A DNA stretch of 64,000 bases, from assembly GCA_002320605.1 (NCBI GenBank), contig DCKG01000005.1, positions 62,001-126,000 of the forward strand. Direction: 5' to 3'. The translations under genes and the position numbers were made by a program. The notes under the pieces were generated by a model that saw nothing but the letters and a program-made list of their open reading frames with translations, was not told the DNA's origin and searched no databases. Source of the stretch: Bacteroidales bacterium UBA1680 (GTDB taxonomy: Bacteria; Bacteroidota; Bacteroidia; Bacteroidales; UBA932). Below, one piece after another: positions 44,077 to 53,293 of this stretch. How positions within the stretch are numbered: position 1 is the first letter of the stretch; every line of letters begins with the position of its first letter.

Positions 44077-46374
44077 CTATTTGAGGGCAAGGGTGACGGA
44101 CTGGAGGTCGGATGGGGATGAAGATGAGCCGACGAAAATCTTGAAGTCGCCCGGCTCGGTTTCCCATCTACCGCGAGAGCTCCAGATGCTGAGCATCTGG
44201 GGAGTTATGGTGAAATCGACGGTCTTCGTCTCGCCAGCTTTGAGGCTTATGCGCCGGAAGGCCTTCAATACCTTCAGCGGGCGAGTCACGGAGGCATATT
44301 CATCATGGACATACAGCTGGACGACCTCGTCCCCGTCCATAGAACCTGCATTGGTGACTTTCACGCTGACTACCGCGGAATCAGTGGCGACGATGGTATC
44401 TGATGCGATTACTGCATCTGAATATTTGAACGTAGCATAGCTGAGTCCGTAGCCGAACGGGAACAGGCAGCCTGTGCGTGAGGTGGAATATTGCCGGGAA
44501 TACTGCGACCCTTTGTAGTCGTATGTGGTCGGTATCTGGCCGACGCTGCGCGGAATCGTCACAGGCAGCTTTCCCGATGGGTTCACCTTGCCGCAAAGAA
44601 TCTCGGCGAGGGCCTGTCCGCCGAGCGCCCCCGGTTCCCAGGCCTGAAGAATAGCAGGAATATTTTCAGCCGCCCAGCGCACGCTGAGAGCCCTGCCACT
44701 CATGAGGACTAGCACTACAGGCTTTCCGGCAGATGCCACGACTTCTAGAAGTTCTTCCTGCATGCCCGGAAGATCGATGTCGTCCCTATCGCAATTCTCT
44801 CCGCACGTCCTGCCGAACGCAGAATACCTCTGCGAGTTGTCTCCCAGAACCAAGACGCAGGCATCAGCAGCAGCGGCTCTGCGGACGGCATCGGAAATGC
44901 CCTTGGCATCGACCGACGCTATCCTGCCGCCGAAGAACATCGTGTCGATTTCCGAATCCGGGAAGCACTCGAGCATGCCGTCGTAGACAGTGGTCACCAG
45001 CGAATCGGCCTGTGGGGCGGCCCAGTCCCCAAGAATCGTCTGGCTGTCGGCATCAGGGCCAGCCAAAAAAATTCTTTTTGGACTGCGCAAAGGCAGAACC
45101 TTCTCAGAGCTGCCGAACGAGTCGTTCTTCAGCAACACGATTCCTTGTCTCGCCGCTTCCAGGGCGGTCTGGCGATGCTCGTCAGACCTATCTATCGAAC
45201 GTTTCGATACGGGCACCGGATTCTCGAACAGTCCTAGAGCGAACTTAGCCGTAAGAATATTCAGTACCGCATCGTCTATGCGTTTTTCCGGAATCCTGCC
45301 AGACTTTACGGCATCGCGGATGGCTTCGAAGAATTTGGCTCCCTGCATGTGAATGTCCACTCCGGCCTCTACCGCAGTTATGAACGCCTCGGTGGAGTCC
45401 TTTACGTAATGATGCATGGAATAGAGCCTCTCGATGTCCATCCAGTCGCTGACTGTGAAACCTTTGAAGCCAAGCTCGTTCCTCAGCAAGTCTTTCAGCA
45501 GCCAGGAATTCGCATGGCAAGGGATGCCGTTGATCTCATTGTGCGCAGGCATCATAGTGGCGACGCCTGCATTCACGGCAGCGACGAAAGGCGGCAGGAA
45601 AACTTCGCGCAATTTCCCCTCGGAGACATCCATCGGAGAAGCATTCAGCCCGCCACGCGGCTCCCCGCCAGCCATGAGATGCTTGGCACAGGCCAGGACA
45701 TGATTGTCGGAATATTCCTGACCACGTCCCTGCAAGCCCCAGATGAGATATTTCCCCATTTCAGAAACCAGCAGAGGATCCTCGCCGAAGGTTTCTCCCA
45801 TCCGCCCCCAGCGAGCGTCGCGGGACACGTCCAGATTCGGAGAGAATGTCCAGCAGGACCCCGTCTGGCGCATTTCGTCAGCCGTCTCCGCCCCGATTTT
45901 CTCCATTAGGGAAGGATTGAAGGTAGAGGCCATGTTGATGTTCGTAGGGTAGACTGTGCATCCTTCCAGAAGCGCATTCCCATGAACCGCATCTATGCCG
46001 ATGAGGAGAGGTATCTTCAGGCGGCTCTCTTGGGCAAGATGCTGGAGGGCGACAGCCTCTTTCGAGGTCATCACGTGCAGGAAGGCTCCCACCTCGCCTC
46101 GGCGTATCTTGTCCGCCAGGTCTTTGTTCCCCAGATTCTCGTCCGTCGCATCGATGTTCTTGTAAGGCGAGCCCTGGCCAGGGGGGACGTAGCAAGGTGC
46201 CACGTACTGGCACATCTGGCCAATTTTCTCATCGAGAGTCATCTCGCGAAGCAGGGCTTCCGCCCTCTGTGAAGCCGGAACAGATGCATTGCGCCAGTCG
46301 ACGCTGGAGCAGGATGACAGCAGGATTGCAACTGACAGCGCAACCGCACCCAGATGAGAATCAATCATATTCAT
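44077..46374 (-). CDS. GH3-family beta-glycosidase
   Basis: 765 residues, lipobox-like leader ('VALSVAILLSSC', Cys22). GH3 layout: barrel with 'IGIDAVHGNALLEG', 'NLDVSRDARWGRMGETFGEDP', 'ACAKHLMAGG' and the nucleophile in 'GFTVSDWMDI' (Asp about 310). The second domain has 'RTCGENCDRDDIDLPGMQEELL' and 'FPFGYGLSYATF', and a fibronectin-III-like C-terminal domain ('VTNAGSMDGDEVVQLYVHD'). Typical of exo-beta-glucosidases and beta-xylosidases. Last gene of the six-gene operon, 6 bp after the esterase gene. The start is an ATGAATATG, so the second ATG is an alternative. Confidence 0.93.
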   Translation of the reverse strand: MNMIDSHLGAVALSVAILLSSCSSVDWRNASVPASQRAEALLREMTLDEKIGQMCQYVAPCYVPPGQGSPYKNIDATDENLGNKDLADKIRRGEVGAFLHVMTSKEAVALQHLAQESRLKIPLLIGIDAVHGNALLEGCTVYPTNINMASTFNPSLMEKIGAETADEMRQTGSCWTFSPNLDVSRDARWGRMGETFGEDPLLVSEMGKYLIWGLQGRGQEYSDNHVLACAKHLMAGGEPRGGLNASPMDVSEGKLREVFLPPFVAAVNAGVATMMPAHNEINGIPCHANSWLLKDLLRNELGFKGFTVSDWMDIERLYSMHHYVKDSTEAFITAVEAGVDIHMQGAKFFEAIRDAVKSGRIPEKRIDDAVLNILTAKFALGLFENPVPVSKRSIDRSDEHRQTALEAARQGIVLLKNDSFGSSEKVLPLRSPKRIFLAGPDADSQTILGDWAAPQADSLVTTVYDGMLECFPDSEIDTMFFGGRIASVDAKGISDAVRRAAAADACVLVLGDNSQRYSAFGRTCGENCDRDDIDLPGMQEELLEVVASAGKPVVLVLMSGRALSVRWAAENIPAILQAWEPGALGGQALAEILCGKVNPSGKLPVTIPRSVGQIPTTYDYKGSQYSRQYSTSRTGCLFPFGYGLSYATFKYSDAVIASDTIVATDSAVVSVKVTNAGSMDGDEVVQLYVHDEYASVTRPLKVLKAFRRISLKAGETKTVDFTITPQMLSIWSSRGRWETEPGDFKIFVGSSSSPSDLQSVTLALK

Positions 46375-46380
46375 GGAATA

Positions 46381-48366
46381 TCAATTATGATGCTTTCTGC
46401 CTATTGTAACCCCTGGCCAGTCGTCTGTGCGGAACGGGCCGGCAGGAAGACCGGCCTCGTTGTAGAGATTGCAGACCGGATTGCTCGCCCATGCGTACCG
46501 TACAGCCAACGGATACTTCACCTCAGGGCAGGAAACCACCACGTCGCAGCCGTCTATCCTGGCATCAGCGAAATGGAAGACATGGTCGCCGCCTGCGATG
46601 ACGAATCCCTTCACAGGACCGTCTGCCTTCAGGGCTTTGGCATTCTTGAAGCTAATCCTGACAGAAGACCCCTCTATGGCATAGGATTCCATCATAGGGC
46701 TGTCAGCCGCCACATTTTCGCCGTAGGTGTATTTACGAGCCAGTAAGCCGAGCCTTCTGCCGACTTCCTGTTTGTTTTTAGGATGAATGTCCTTGGCATC
46801 CCCAAGATCGATTATCACGGCCACGTGAGCATCCTCTACGGTACTTCCGGTCAAAGCCTGAGCTTCACGAAGCTCTGGCCATCCGTCCTTCTCGTCAGGT
46901 TCGGTCTGGGCATCCCTGAAATTCGCCAGCTGAACGATGTAGAATGGCATCTTCATCCCCCACTGATCCCTCCAGTCCCTGATCATAAGCGGAAGCGTCT
47001 CCCTGTACTGATAAGATGCATCGGCATTGGTCTCGCCTTGGTACCACAGGGCTCCTTTCACGGAGAAAGGAATCAGAGGGTTCAGCATCGCATTGAATTG
47101 GTTCGAAGGATAATCCGGCCGGAGAGAGGACTCTGGGATTTTCATGACCTCGTCAGAGGTCGCCCCGAAGCAATATTTCCAATCCCCTGCGATGTCCATT
47201 GACTTGCCGCCACATGCTATCTCCACCTTGCCCGAACGCCCCATGATTCCGCAAGAACCATGAGTGTCCACGCAGCGCACGGTCAGCTGGTTTTTCCCGG
47301 CCTTGACAAAACGGGCAGGGATGACATATTCCCTTTCCTTAGGGTAACCTTTGGTCTCGCCAATCTTGCGTCCGTTCAGGTAAGTGATGTCATTGTCGTC
47401 CACCGTTCCAAGCTTCAGCACGACCTCGTGGCCTGCGAAGGATTCGGGCATGTCGAACGTTGTCCTGAACCACACGCTGCCGTCAAAATCAGCGAAGCCT
47501 CGCAATCCGATGTCCCCCGGCACATGAACGGTCTTCCATGACGAATCATCGAAGCCAGTCTCTGCCCACACTGCTTTCTTGCCTGAGAATCCACGTTCCT
47601 TCTCATCGATCTGGCCGCACCAAATCGCCCTCAAGGAATCAACGTTCTGCCTCGTGCCAACGATGGTCTTTCCTTGCTGGATGAATTCTTTCTCGCTTGC
47701 GATTGTAGCAAGAGCGTCCGGACTGATCCAGGATTCGATGCAAGTTCCGCCGTATGAGGAATTTATGAGTCCGATAGGAATATTCTGGTCTTTGTACAGC
47801 TCGCGGCCGAAGAAATAGGCGCAGGCAGAGAAATTCGCTACCGATGCCGGATCACAGACGTTCCAGCCGTATTCACCTTTGACATCAAACTCGTCCTCCG
47901 GGGTGTCTGAATATGTCATCTTGAGATTCAATAGGCGAATGCCAGGGTATTGCGAAGCTTCTTCCACCTCCTGTTCGTAATTCTTCACCTTGCCCCAGCC
48001 ATTCACCGGCATCTCCATGTTGGACTGTCCGGAGCAGAGCCAGACATCGCCGGACATAACGTTTTTCAAGACAGTGGATTTGCGTCCCTGCTTGAAGATA
48101 ATGGAATACGGCCCTCCGGCATCCGGAGTGCTGACCTTCACAGACCATTTCCCGTCGGGTCCTGCCACCGCAGAATAGTTCTTGCCATCCCAGGATGTGG
48201 TGACTGAAACAGTAGCCCCGGCTTTTGCCTTGCCCCATATCGGAGCCTCGCTGTTCCTCTGCAAAACCATGTTGTCCGAGAACAGCTGGGAGAGCTGAAC
48301 CTGTGCAAACGCCGAGAAAGCGATGCAAAGGAATGCTAATATGGATATCGCCTTTTTCATATTCAT
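46381..48366 (-). CDS. Sialate-O-acetylesterase family carbohydrate esterase
   Basis: 661 residues with signal peptide ('ILAFLCIAFSAFAQ'). The SGNH nucleophile block 'VWLCSGQSNMEMPV' (Ser about 115) and 'GLINSSYGGTCIESWIS' are present, as is 'ALWYQGETNAD', the third conserved block with the Q-G-E-T-N motif. A jelly-roll insertion (~255-385, 'GLRGFADFDGSVWFRTTFDMP') is typical of the long Bacteroidota forms. Members remove acetyl groups from sialic acid or from plant glycans; the neighbours (GH106, GH28) favour a pectin or hemicellulose acetyl ester. Gaps of 6 bp on both sides. Confidence 0.88.
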   Translation of the reverse strand: MNMKKAISILAFLCIAFSAFAQVQLSQLFSDNMVLQRNSEAPIWGKAKAGATVSVTTSWDGKNYSAVAGPDGKWSVKVSTPDAGGPYSIIFKQGRKSTVLKNVMSGDVWLCSGQSNMEMPVNGWGKVKNYEQEVEEASQYPGIRLLNLKMTYSDTPEDEFDVKGEYGWNVCDPASVANFSACAYFFGRELYKDQNIPIGLINSSYGGTCIESWISPDALATIASEKEFIQQGKTIVGTRQNVDSLRAIWCGQIDEKERGFSGKKAVWAETGFDDSSWKTVHVPGDIGLRGFADFDGSVWFRTTFDMPESFAGHEVVLKLGTVDDNDITYLNGRKIGETKGYPKEREYVIPARFVKAGKNQLTVRCVDTHGSCGIMGRSGKVEIACGGKSMDIAGDWKYCFGATSDEVMKIPESSLRPDYPSNQFNAMLNPLIPFSVKGALWYQGETNADASYQYRETLPLMIRDWRDQWGMKMPFYIVQLANFRDAQTEPDEKDGWPELREAQALTGSTVEDAHVAVIIDLGDAKDIHPKNKQEVGRRLGLLARKYTYGENVAADSPMMESYAIEGSSVRISFKNAKALKADGPVKGFVIAGGDHVFHFADARIDGCDVVVSCPEVKYPLAVRYAWASNPVCNLYNEAGLPAGPFRTDDWPGVTIGRKHHN

Positions 48367-48372
48367 TGATTT

Positions 48373-48936
48373 TTATTCGATGCTCACATTCTGCACTTCG
48401 ATTCCGGCTTTGCCGGACAAGATAGGAACCGTCGCCGCCGAATTCCTCAGTATGATGCCTTTCACCACGATGCCCTCGCAATCCTTGAACGACATCAGCG
48501 CAGGAACGGCATAGTTTTCAGGAACATGCCCTAGCGACTTCTGTTCTTTTTCATTCTCCGTCAGTTCGGCGCCCCTGCCATCGAAAACTCCTTGTCCATC
48601 GATGAGGATGTTTTTCTGGCCTTCGGCCCAGAATATAGCAGGATGCCCTTTATAGGAATATATATTCGTGGAACCCACTATGATTGCCCCTTCAAGAAGC
48701 TTGATGTTCACTCCGGACTTCAATTCCACGGCACCGGTAAGGTAGCGTCCCACGCTGAATTCCAGCGTCCCGCCTCCATTGGCTGCAATGTAATCTATAG
48801 CCCCTTGGATGCTCGTAGTGTTGTCCTGCTTTCCGTCGCTCCTGATGCTGAATTTAGAAGCCTTGTAAATCTGCTTCTGGGCGAACCCTTGGAGCGATAC
48901 TAGCGATATTATCGCAATGATGATTATTCTTTTCAT
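48373..48936 (-). CDS. Short GH28/pectate-lyase-like beta-helix protein, probably truncated
   Basis: 187 residues with signal peptide ('IISLVSLQGFAQ'). It resembles only the N-terminal part of the GH28-like protein encoded just upstream: 'DNTTSIQGAIDYIAANGGGTLEFSVGRYLTGAVELKSGVNIKLLEGAIIVGS' and 'ILIDGQGVFDGRG'. It stops after the first helix turns ('GKAGIEVQNVSIE'), before any catalytic Asp pair could occur. Yet it overlaps the upstream gene by 4 bp and lies 6 bp from the next gene, so it keeps operon spacing. It is either a deletion remnant still translated or a small binding protein. Confidence 0.7.
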   Translation of the reverse strand: MKRIIIIAIISLVSLQGFAQKQIYKASKFSIRSDGKQDNTTSIQGAIDYIAANGGGTLEFSVGRYLTGAVELKSGVNIKLLEGAIIVGSTNIYSYKGHPAIFWAEGQKNILIDGQGVFDGRGAELTENEKEQKSLGHVPENYAVPALMSFKDCEGIVVKGIILRNSAATVPILSGKAGIEVQNVSIE

Positions 48937-50435
48937 TTCTTTTTCAATTTTTTGACATCCTTCGTCACGACTTGCTTCATCTTCTTGTCGACAAAATCGT
49001 CAGTGATTTGCAACTTTTTAAGCATCAGCCCATTGACATCATCCACAACGATTGCCGGGCGATAGTCTTTATCCGCCACTTTCAGCATCACGTTGTCGAA
49101 CGTCACTCCCTCCGCATGACGGATATAGAATCCCCAGGCCGGGAGTTCCTTCCAGTTAGAGAATTCAGGGTAACGCTTCTCCAGCTCCGGGATGGAGTCG
49201 AGCTGGGCCTTGGAAGTGCCTCTGTAGGCATATTCAGGGTCGGCCTTCCCAGGGTAGACGATTTCTACGTTCTCTAGCCTGACGTTCTGGACCGGGACGT
49301 TCGGAAGCCCGAATATAATGCTTGGGCAAACGTTCCTTGGCAGATCCTCGACAGGTCCTTCGTAGGAATAGCCCGCATCCGGCTTGTCGAAAGGAACCTC
49401 GGCATAGACATTCTTTATCACGACATTCCTCAAGTACGGCAATGTGCTGTCCGGCCTGGAACGACGGGAACCGATTCTTATGAAAATAGGGTTGCCGGTA
49501 TGGATGCTCTGCAACCCGTCCACCTCCACGTCTTCTATGGTGCCTCCATCCACGGTGGCAATCTCGATGGCGCTCCTGTAGGTGTCGAAAATCTTGATGT
49601 TCCTGAACTTGAAGTTCTTGAACGTCCCAAGAGTGAAAGTGCCGAATTTGATTCCGTTCGCGCTGCTCCTTCCGGTGCAGTTCTCGACCAGCACGTTTTC
49701 GCTCACGCCCCAAGCCTGATGGCTCTTGAAGCAGAAAGCGTCATCTGAGGCATCTATGTAGGAATTCCTGATGACGACGTTGCTGCAGTCCACCACGTCC
49801 AGACCATCGTTGTTCCAATAGTTCTTGGAATCCACAGTGATGCCATCGATCAGCATATTCGTGCATTTGTCGTACTGCTGAGTCCAGCAGGCTGAATTCT
49901 TGATGGTTATTCCTTTTATCTCAATGCTGTCGCACTTGTAGAAATGAATATTCTCCGGTCTGACGGACTCGTTAACCCTATCGTTGGAAAGCTTGTCTTG
50001 CATCAATCCCATGTGCACGAAATCCACAAACCTTACGCCCACATCATACCCACGGCCGTCAATCGTGCCTTTACCGGTGATCCCGACATTCTTCTGGCCG
50101 ACGGCGAACACCAAGGCAGTCCAGCCAGCGGAAGGATCCTTTACGTAATCCCATGGATTGAGGGAGCCAAGAATCGTCGCGCCCTCCTGTAATTCGAGTT
50201 CCACCCCGTTCTTCAGGAATATAGAGCCTGTGACGTAATCTCCTGGCGTGAACACTACCTTTCCGCCACCTTTGGACGAGACATAGTCTATCGCCGCCTG
50301 TATGGAGGCTGTGTTGATGGTGGTTCCGTCCCCGACGGCGCCGAAGGAGCGGACTTCTTCCGCTCCCAGCGAAATTCCCGTTGCCGAGGCAAGGCTCAAG
50401 GCAACGCAGATGAATATTTTACGCATTGTTCTCAT
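48933..50435 (-). CDS. GH28-family polygalacturonase-like enzyme
   Basis: 500 residues with signal peptide ('VALSLASATGISLGA'). Right-handed beta-helix: opening 'RSFGAVGDGTTINTASIQAAIDYV', strands such as 'ILGSLNPWDYV' and 'GKGTIDGRGYDVG'. The GH28 acidic residues appear in 'WNNDGLDVV' (Asp210) and 'IDASDDAFCFKS' (Asp231, Asp232). The usual GHG and RIK segments are replaced by 'SSANGIKFGT', so substrate use may differ from plain polygalacturonate (for example rhamnogalacturonan). Lysine-rich tail 'TKDVKKLKKK'. Overlaps both neighbours by 4 bp. Confidence 0.83.
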   Translation of the reverse strand: MRTMRKIFICVALSLASATGISLGAEEVRSFGAVGDGTTINTASIQAAIDYVSSKGGGKVVFTPGDYVTGSIFLKNGVELELQEGATILGSLNPWDYVKDPSAGWTALVFAVGQKNVGITGKGTIDGRGYDVGVRFVDFVHMGLMQDKLSNDRVNESVRPENIHFYKCDSIEIKGITIKNSACWTQQYDKCTNMLIDGITVDSKNYWNNDGLDVVDCSNVVIRNSYIDASDDAFCFKSHQAWGVSENVLVENCTGRSSANGIKFGTFTLGTFKNFKFRNIKIFDTYRSAIEIATVDGGTIEDVEVDGLQSIHTGNPIFIRIGSRRSRPDSTLPYLRNVVIKNVYAEVPFDKPDAGYSYEGPVEDLPRNVCPSIIFGLPNVPVQNVRLENVEIVYPGKADPEYAYRGTSKAQLDSIPELEKRYPEFSNWKELPAWGFYIRHAEGVTFDNVMLKVADKDYRPAIVVDDVNGLMLKKLQITDDFVDKKMKQVVTKDVKKLKKK

Positions 50436-53293
50436 TTATATAGTTTTACCGGACCGATCAGACCTGCCGACACGTATGGTTGGCCTCTCTTAAGCACGAA
50501 GCGCTGAGCCACTTTGTTCTCTTTCAAGGTCTGCATGTAATTGCCCATTAACGTCGTTACTTTTATTTCCAGCGTGTTTTCCCCTTTGCGGAGCATGAAA
50601 CCGATGTCGTAAACCCTTTCAGCGAACCATTTCACTCCGGCTTCCTGTCCGTTGACTCTCAATTCGCAGATGTCCGCCACCTTGCCCAGGTTAATGTACC
50701 GAGGCAGCGAAGAACCATCGAGATTGACTTTTATCGTGTACGTGACATCGCCCATGAAATTCTTGAACGTTGTATCTTTCATGTCCTTGAAGTCTTTCAG
50801 GGTGTCCAGAGACGCAGTCCAGGAAGAATCAGGATAGCTCTGGTGCATGGCCAGCTGCCATTTGCCCTCAACCGTAATGGAATCATCAGCGCTGAGCGGC
50901 AAACGGCTCCAAGGCAGGGCATTTTTGATGTTCAGTTTATTGAACACGAAAAGATAGCTCTCCGCAGGGCCGAAAACGAAATGCACCTTCCCTTCCTTGT
51001 CGATCGGCATCCTGTAGATTTTCCCGTCCGCCGGACTGTAAATCCATGCATTCATGCCCTTCGTGACGTCTCTCGGGAACGAGATGTCGGTCTCCTTGCT
51101 ATCATGCAGGCTGGCATTGTCGAACAGGAAAAAATGACTGCCGTCATCGGTGACATATTCATTCTGCAGGAGAAACCTGTCCGGCTTAGAGATGGTTATG
51201 GCGTGAGGCAATGAATATTCCTCCATCACTTTCTCATACCATTCCAGATATTTCCCATCCGACGGTTTTTCCAGCAAGATGAAATTATCGCGGTATCCCT
51301 TCAGCCTATCGACCTTTTCCTTTATTTCTTTATCCCTGGCGGCATATTCATAGAAGCCCAAAGACTTTTCCGGATATTTTCCTATGCAGAACACTCTTCC
51401 CCCGCCTTTCACGAAGTCTTCCAGCTTCGCAAGGGTCTCGGGCGAGATGCTGGTCACTTCAACCAAGAACAATGTTCCATATTTCTTAGGCCCGTAGCAG
51501 AGCCTGCCGTTTTTGATGACGGCGTTCCTTATGATGTTCTCGCTCACATAGTTTGCCCCGCCCCCGGTCTTGTGGACGGCTTCCCATATCAAGGAAGTGT
51601 AAGGGACGTTCAGTTTAACCGGGAATGGCTCCGTCTGCACCCCCATGGTGGCCCACATGTCATAATTCGCTGGCAGTATGGCTATGTCGGTGACCATGTC
51701 GGCATTCTGCAGCATCGCGCTCATCCTCGCCCTGTGGTCGTTCAGCAGGTTCACATATTTCCACCAAGTGTTCTTCTCGTTGTGGAAAGTGCCGTACTGC
51801 ACCCATCCGGGGAATGCAGCATTCTTCGGGGAATAGTTGAACCCGTGCCAGACGGAATGCGTTATTCCGGAGAATGCGCTCATGTCCGAACCCAGCTTCA
51901 GGAATTCCAGGGATGTCGTGAACACCTTGTAGGTATTTGTCATCTCTTCCGCGCTAACCACCCTTTTGCCAGTCAGGGCAGCCGCCGAAGAGACATACTT
52001 ATTGATCATGGTGTATCCTCTTCCCCTGCGATAGTCCTCGTCTCCCATCTCTTCTCCGAGCTTGTGCTTCAGCCAGTTGGTCGTCCAGGACTCCCCTTCC
52101 GGGATGTCCACGGCCAAAGAACTCTCCAGCGGGAAGAATCCCCTGCCATACGCCTGGTGACGGGATTTCACCCCATTGTCCCTGGCCCATCCGGCATACA
52201 CTTCCGAAAATCTTTCGTAAAGCAGCTCTGCCTTGGTGAGCTCGAAATCGAAGCGAACCCGGTTCACCTGCTCCTGGAATTCAGGGCCTTTTTTAGAACC
52301 GTAGTCGAAATTCTTCACATCTCCTAGCCTGCCGACTTCGAACATGGTGAAAGGCAGCCACGGCAGCACGTCGTAGCCACGGCGCTTCTGGAATTCCTCT
52401 GCAAAATCGGACGTCCAGTTACTGCCTTCAAGCTCCATGCTGTCCACGAAGAAGGCCCGCAGATGCTTTGAAAGTGGGCCGATACGGGCCTGGATAACAT
52501 CCGTCATGTGGTCCAGGTAGGCTCTCACTGCCTCGGCGTTCATGTGGTCGAGTATGGAGCCAGCCGCTCCAGGGGCGCCGTTGATTACCGAAGCGAAAGA
52601 GTCGTATTTCACAAGCGCATAGAACTGCCAGTTCCCTTTCGGCACGTCGATGCTGATGGTACCATTCTGGAATTCATTGATGACATCGACAGCTTCGCTG
52701 AGCGAGTTTATAGGATCCGGGACCAGATAGGCAGAGACAAGTGTCGGAATCCTGCGCTTGTTCACTACGGTCACCCCCGGATCAAGGTCTTTGAATATGC
52801 TGAATTCAGAAAGTTCCAACCGTTCTCCGCCGGTTACCTTGCGAGCGTAAGTGAGGAGCACTTCCGCCCTGTCTCCTTTCGGCAGGGATTCCGCTCCGAA
52901 AGGCCAGCCGGAGCCGACGATGAGGTCGCAAGTCATTCCCAGCTTCTCAGCCTCATCGAAAACGACTTTCAGCATGTCTATCCATTCGTCGCTGAGCCAA
53001 GTCAGCGGTTTGGATCCGGCAGAATCAGAACCCGAGGGAAGCGATATGGGGTTGATTTCAACCCCGCCTATCCCTGCATCTTTAAGCACGTGCAGCTCTC
53101 GTATCAATTCTTCGGCTTCTACCCTGTCTCCATTCCACCACCAGCGCACGAAAGGCCTGTAGCGCATTTCCGGATTCTCGAACTGGCGCAGGATATCCTT
53201 GTCCGACATCCGTTTCTTATCGGCTGCATTCGAACAAATCACTGGCACGAGAAGGGAGAGAGCTACGATGGCCGCAAAGAAACGTCTCGTCAT
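50432..53293 (-). CDS. GH106-family alpha-L-rhamnosidase
   Basis: 953 residues with signal peptide ('IVALSLLVPVICSNAA'). The N-terminal barrel starts 'RPFVRWWWNGDRVEAEELIRELHVLKDAGIGGVEINPI', the most recognisable GH106 stretch, followed by 'WSLGMTCDLIVGSGWPFG'-like text at ~110-125 ('GMTCDLIVGSGWPFG'). A C-terminal jelly-roll carries 'INLGKVADICELRVNGQEAGVKWFAERVYDI'. GH106 enzymes remove L-rhamnose from rhamnogalacturonan I and II. The upstream ADP-ribosylglycohydrolase-like gene and the GH28 gene both overlap it by 4 bp. It supports a pectin role for the operon. Confidence 0.88.
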   Translation of the reverse strand: MTRRFFAAIVALSLLVPVICSNAADKKRMSDKDILRQFENPEMRYRPFVRWWWNGDRVEAEELIRELHVLKDAGIGGVEINPISLPSGSDSAGSKPLTWLSDEWIDMLKVVFDEAEKLGMTCDLIVGSGWPFGAESLPKGDRAEVLLTYARKVTGGERLELSEFSIFKDLDPGVTVVNKRRIPTLVSAYLVPDPINSLSEAVDVINEFQNGTISIDVPKGNWQFYALVKYDSFASVINGAPGAAGSILDHMNAEAVRAYLDHMTDVIQARIGPLSKHLRAFFVDSMELEGSNWTSDFAEEFQKRRGYDVLPWLPFTMFEVGRLGDVKNFDYGSKKGPEFQEQVNRVRFDFELTKAELLYERFSEVYAGWARDNGVKSRHQAYGRGFFPLESSLAVDIPEGESWTTNWLKHKLGEEMGDEDYRRGRGYTMINKYVSSAAALTGKRVVSAEEMTNTYKVFTTSLEFLKLGSDMSAFSGITHSVWHGFNYSPKNAAFPGWVQYGTFHNEKNTWWKYVNLLNDHRARMSAMLQNADMVTDIAILPANYDMWATMGVQTEPFPVKLNVPYTSLIWEAVHKTGGGANYVSENIIRNAVIKNGRLCYGPKKYGTLFLVEVTSISPETLAKLEDFVKGGGRVFCIGKYPEKSLGFYEYAARDKEIKEKVDRLKGYRDNFILLEKPSDGKYLEWYEKVMEEYSLPHAITISKPDRFLLQNEYVTDDGSHFFLFDNASLHDSKETDISFPRDVTKGMNAWIYSPADGKIYRMPIDKEGKVHFVFGPAESYLFVFNKLNIKNALPWSRLPLSADDSITVEGKWQLAMHQSYPDSSWTASLDTLKDFKDMKDTTFKNFMGDVTYTIKVNLDGSSLPRYINLGKVADICELRVNGQEAGVKWFAERVYDIGFMLRKGENTLEIKVTTLMGNYMQTLKENKVAQRFVLKRGQPYVSAGLIGPVKLYK

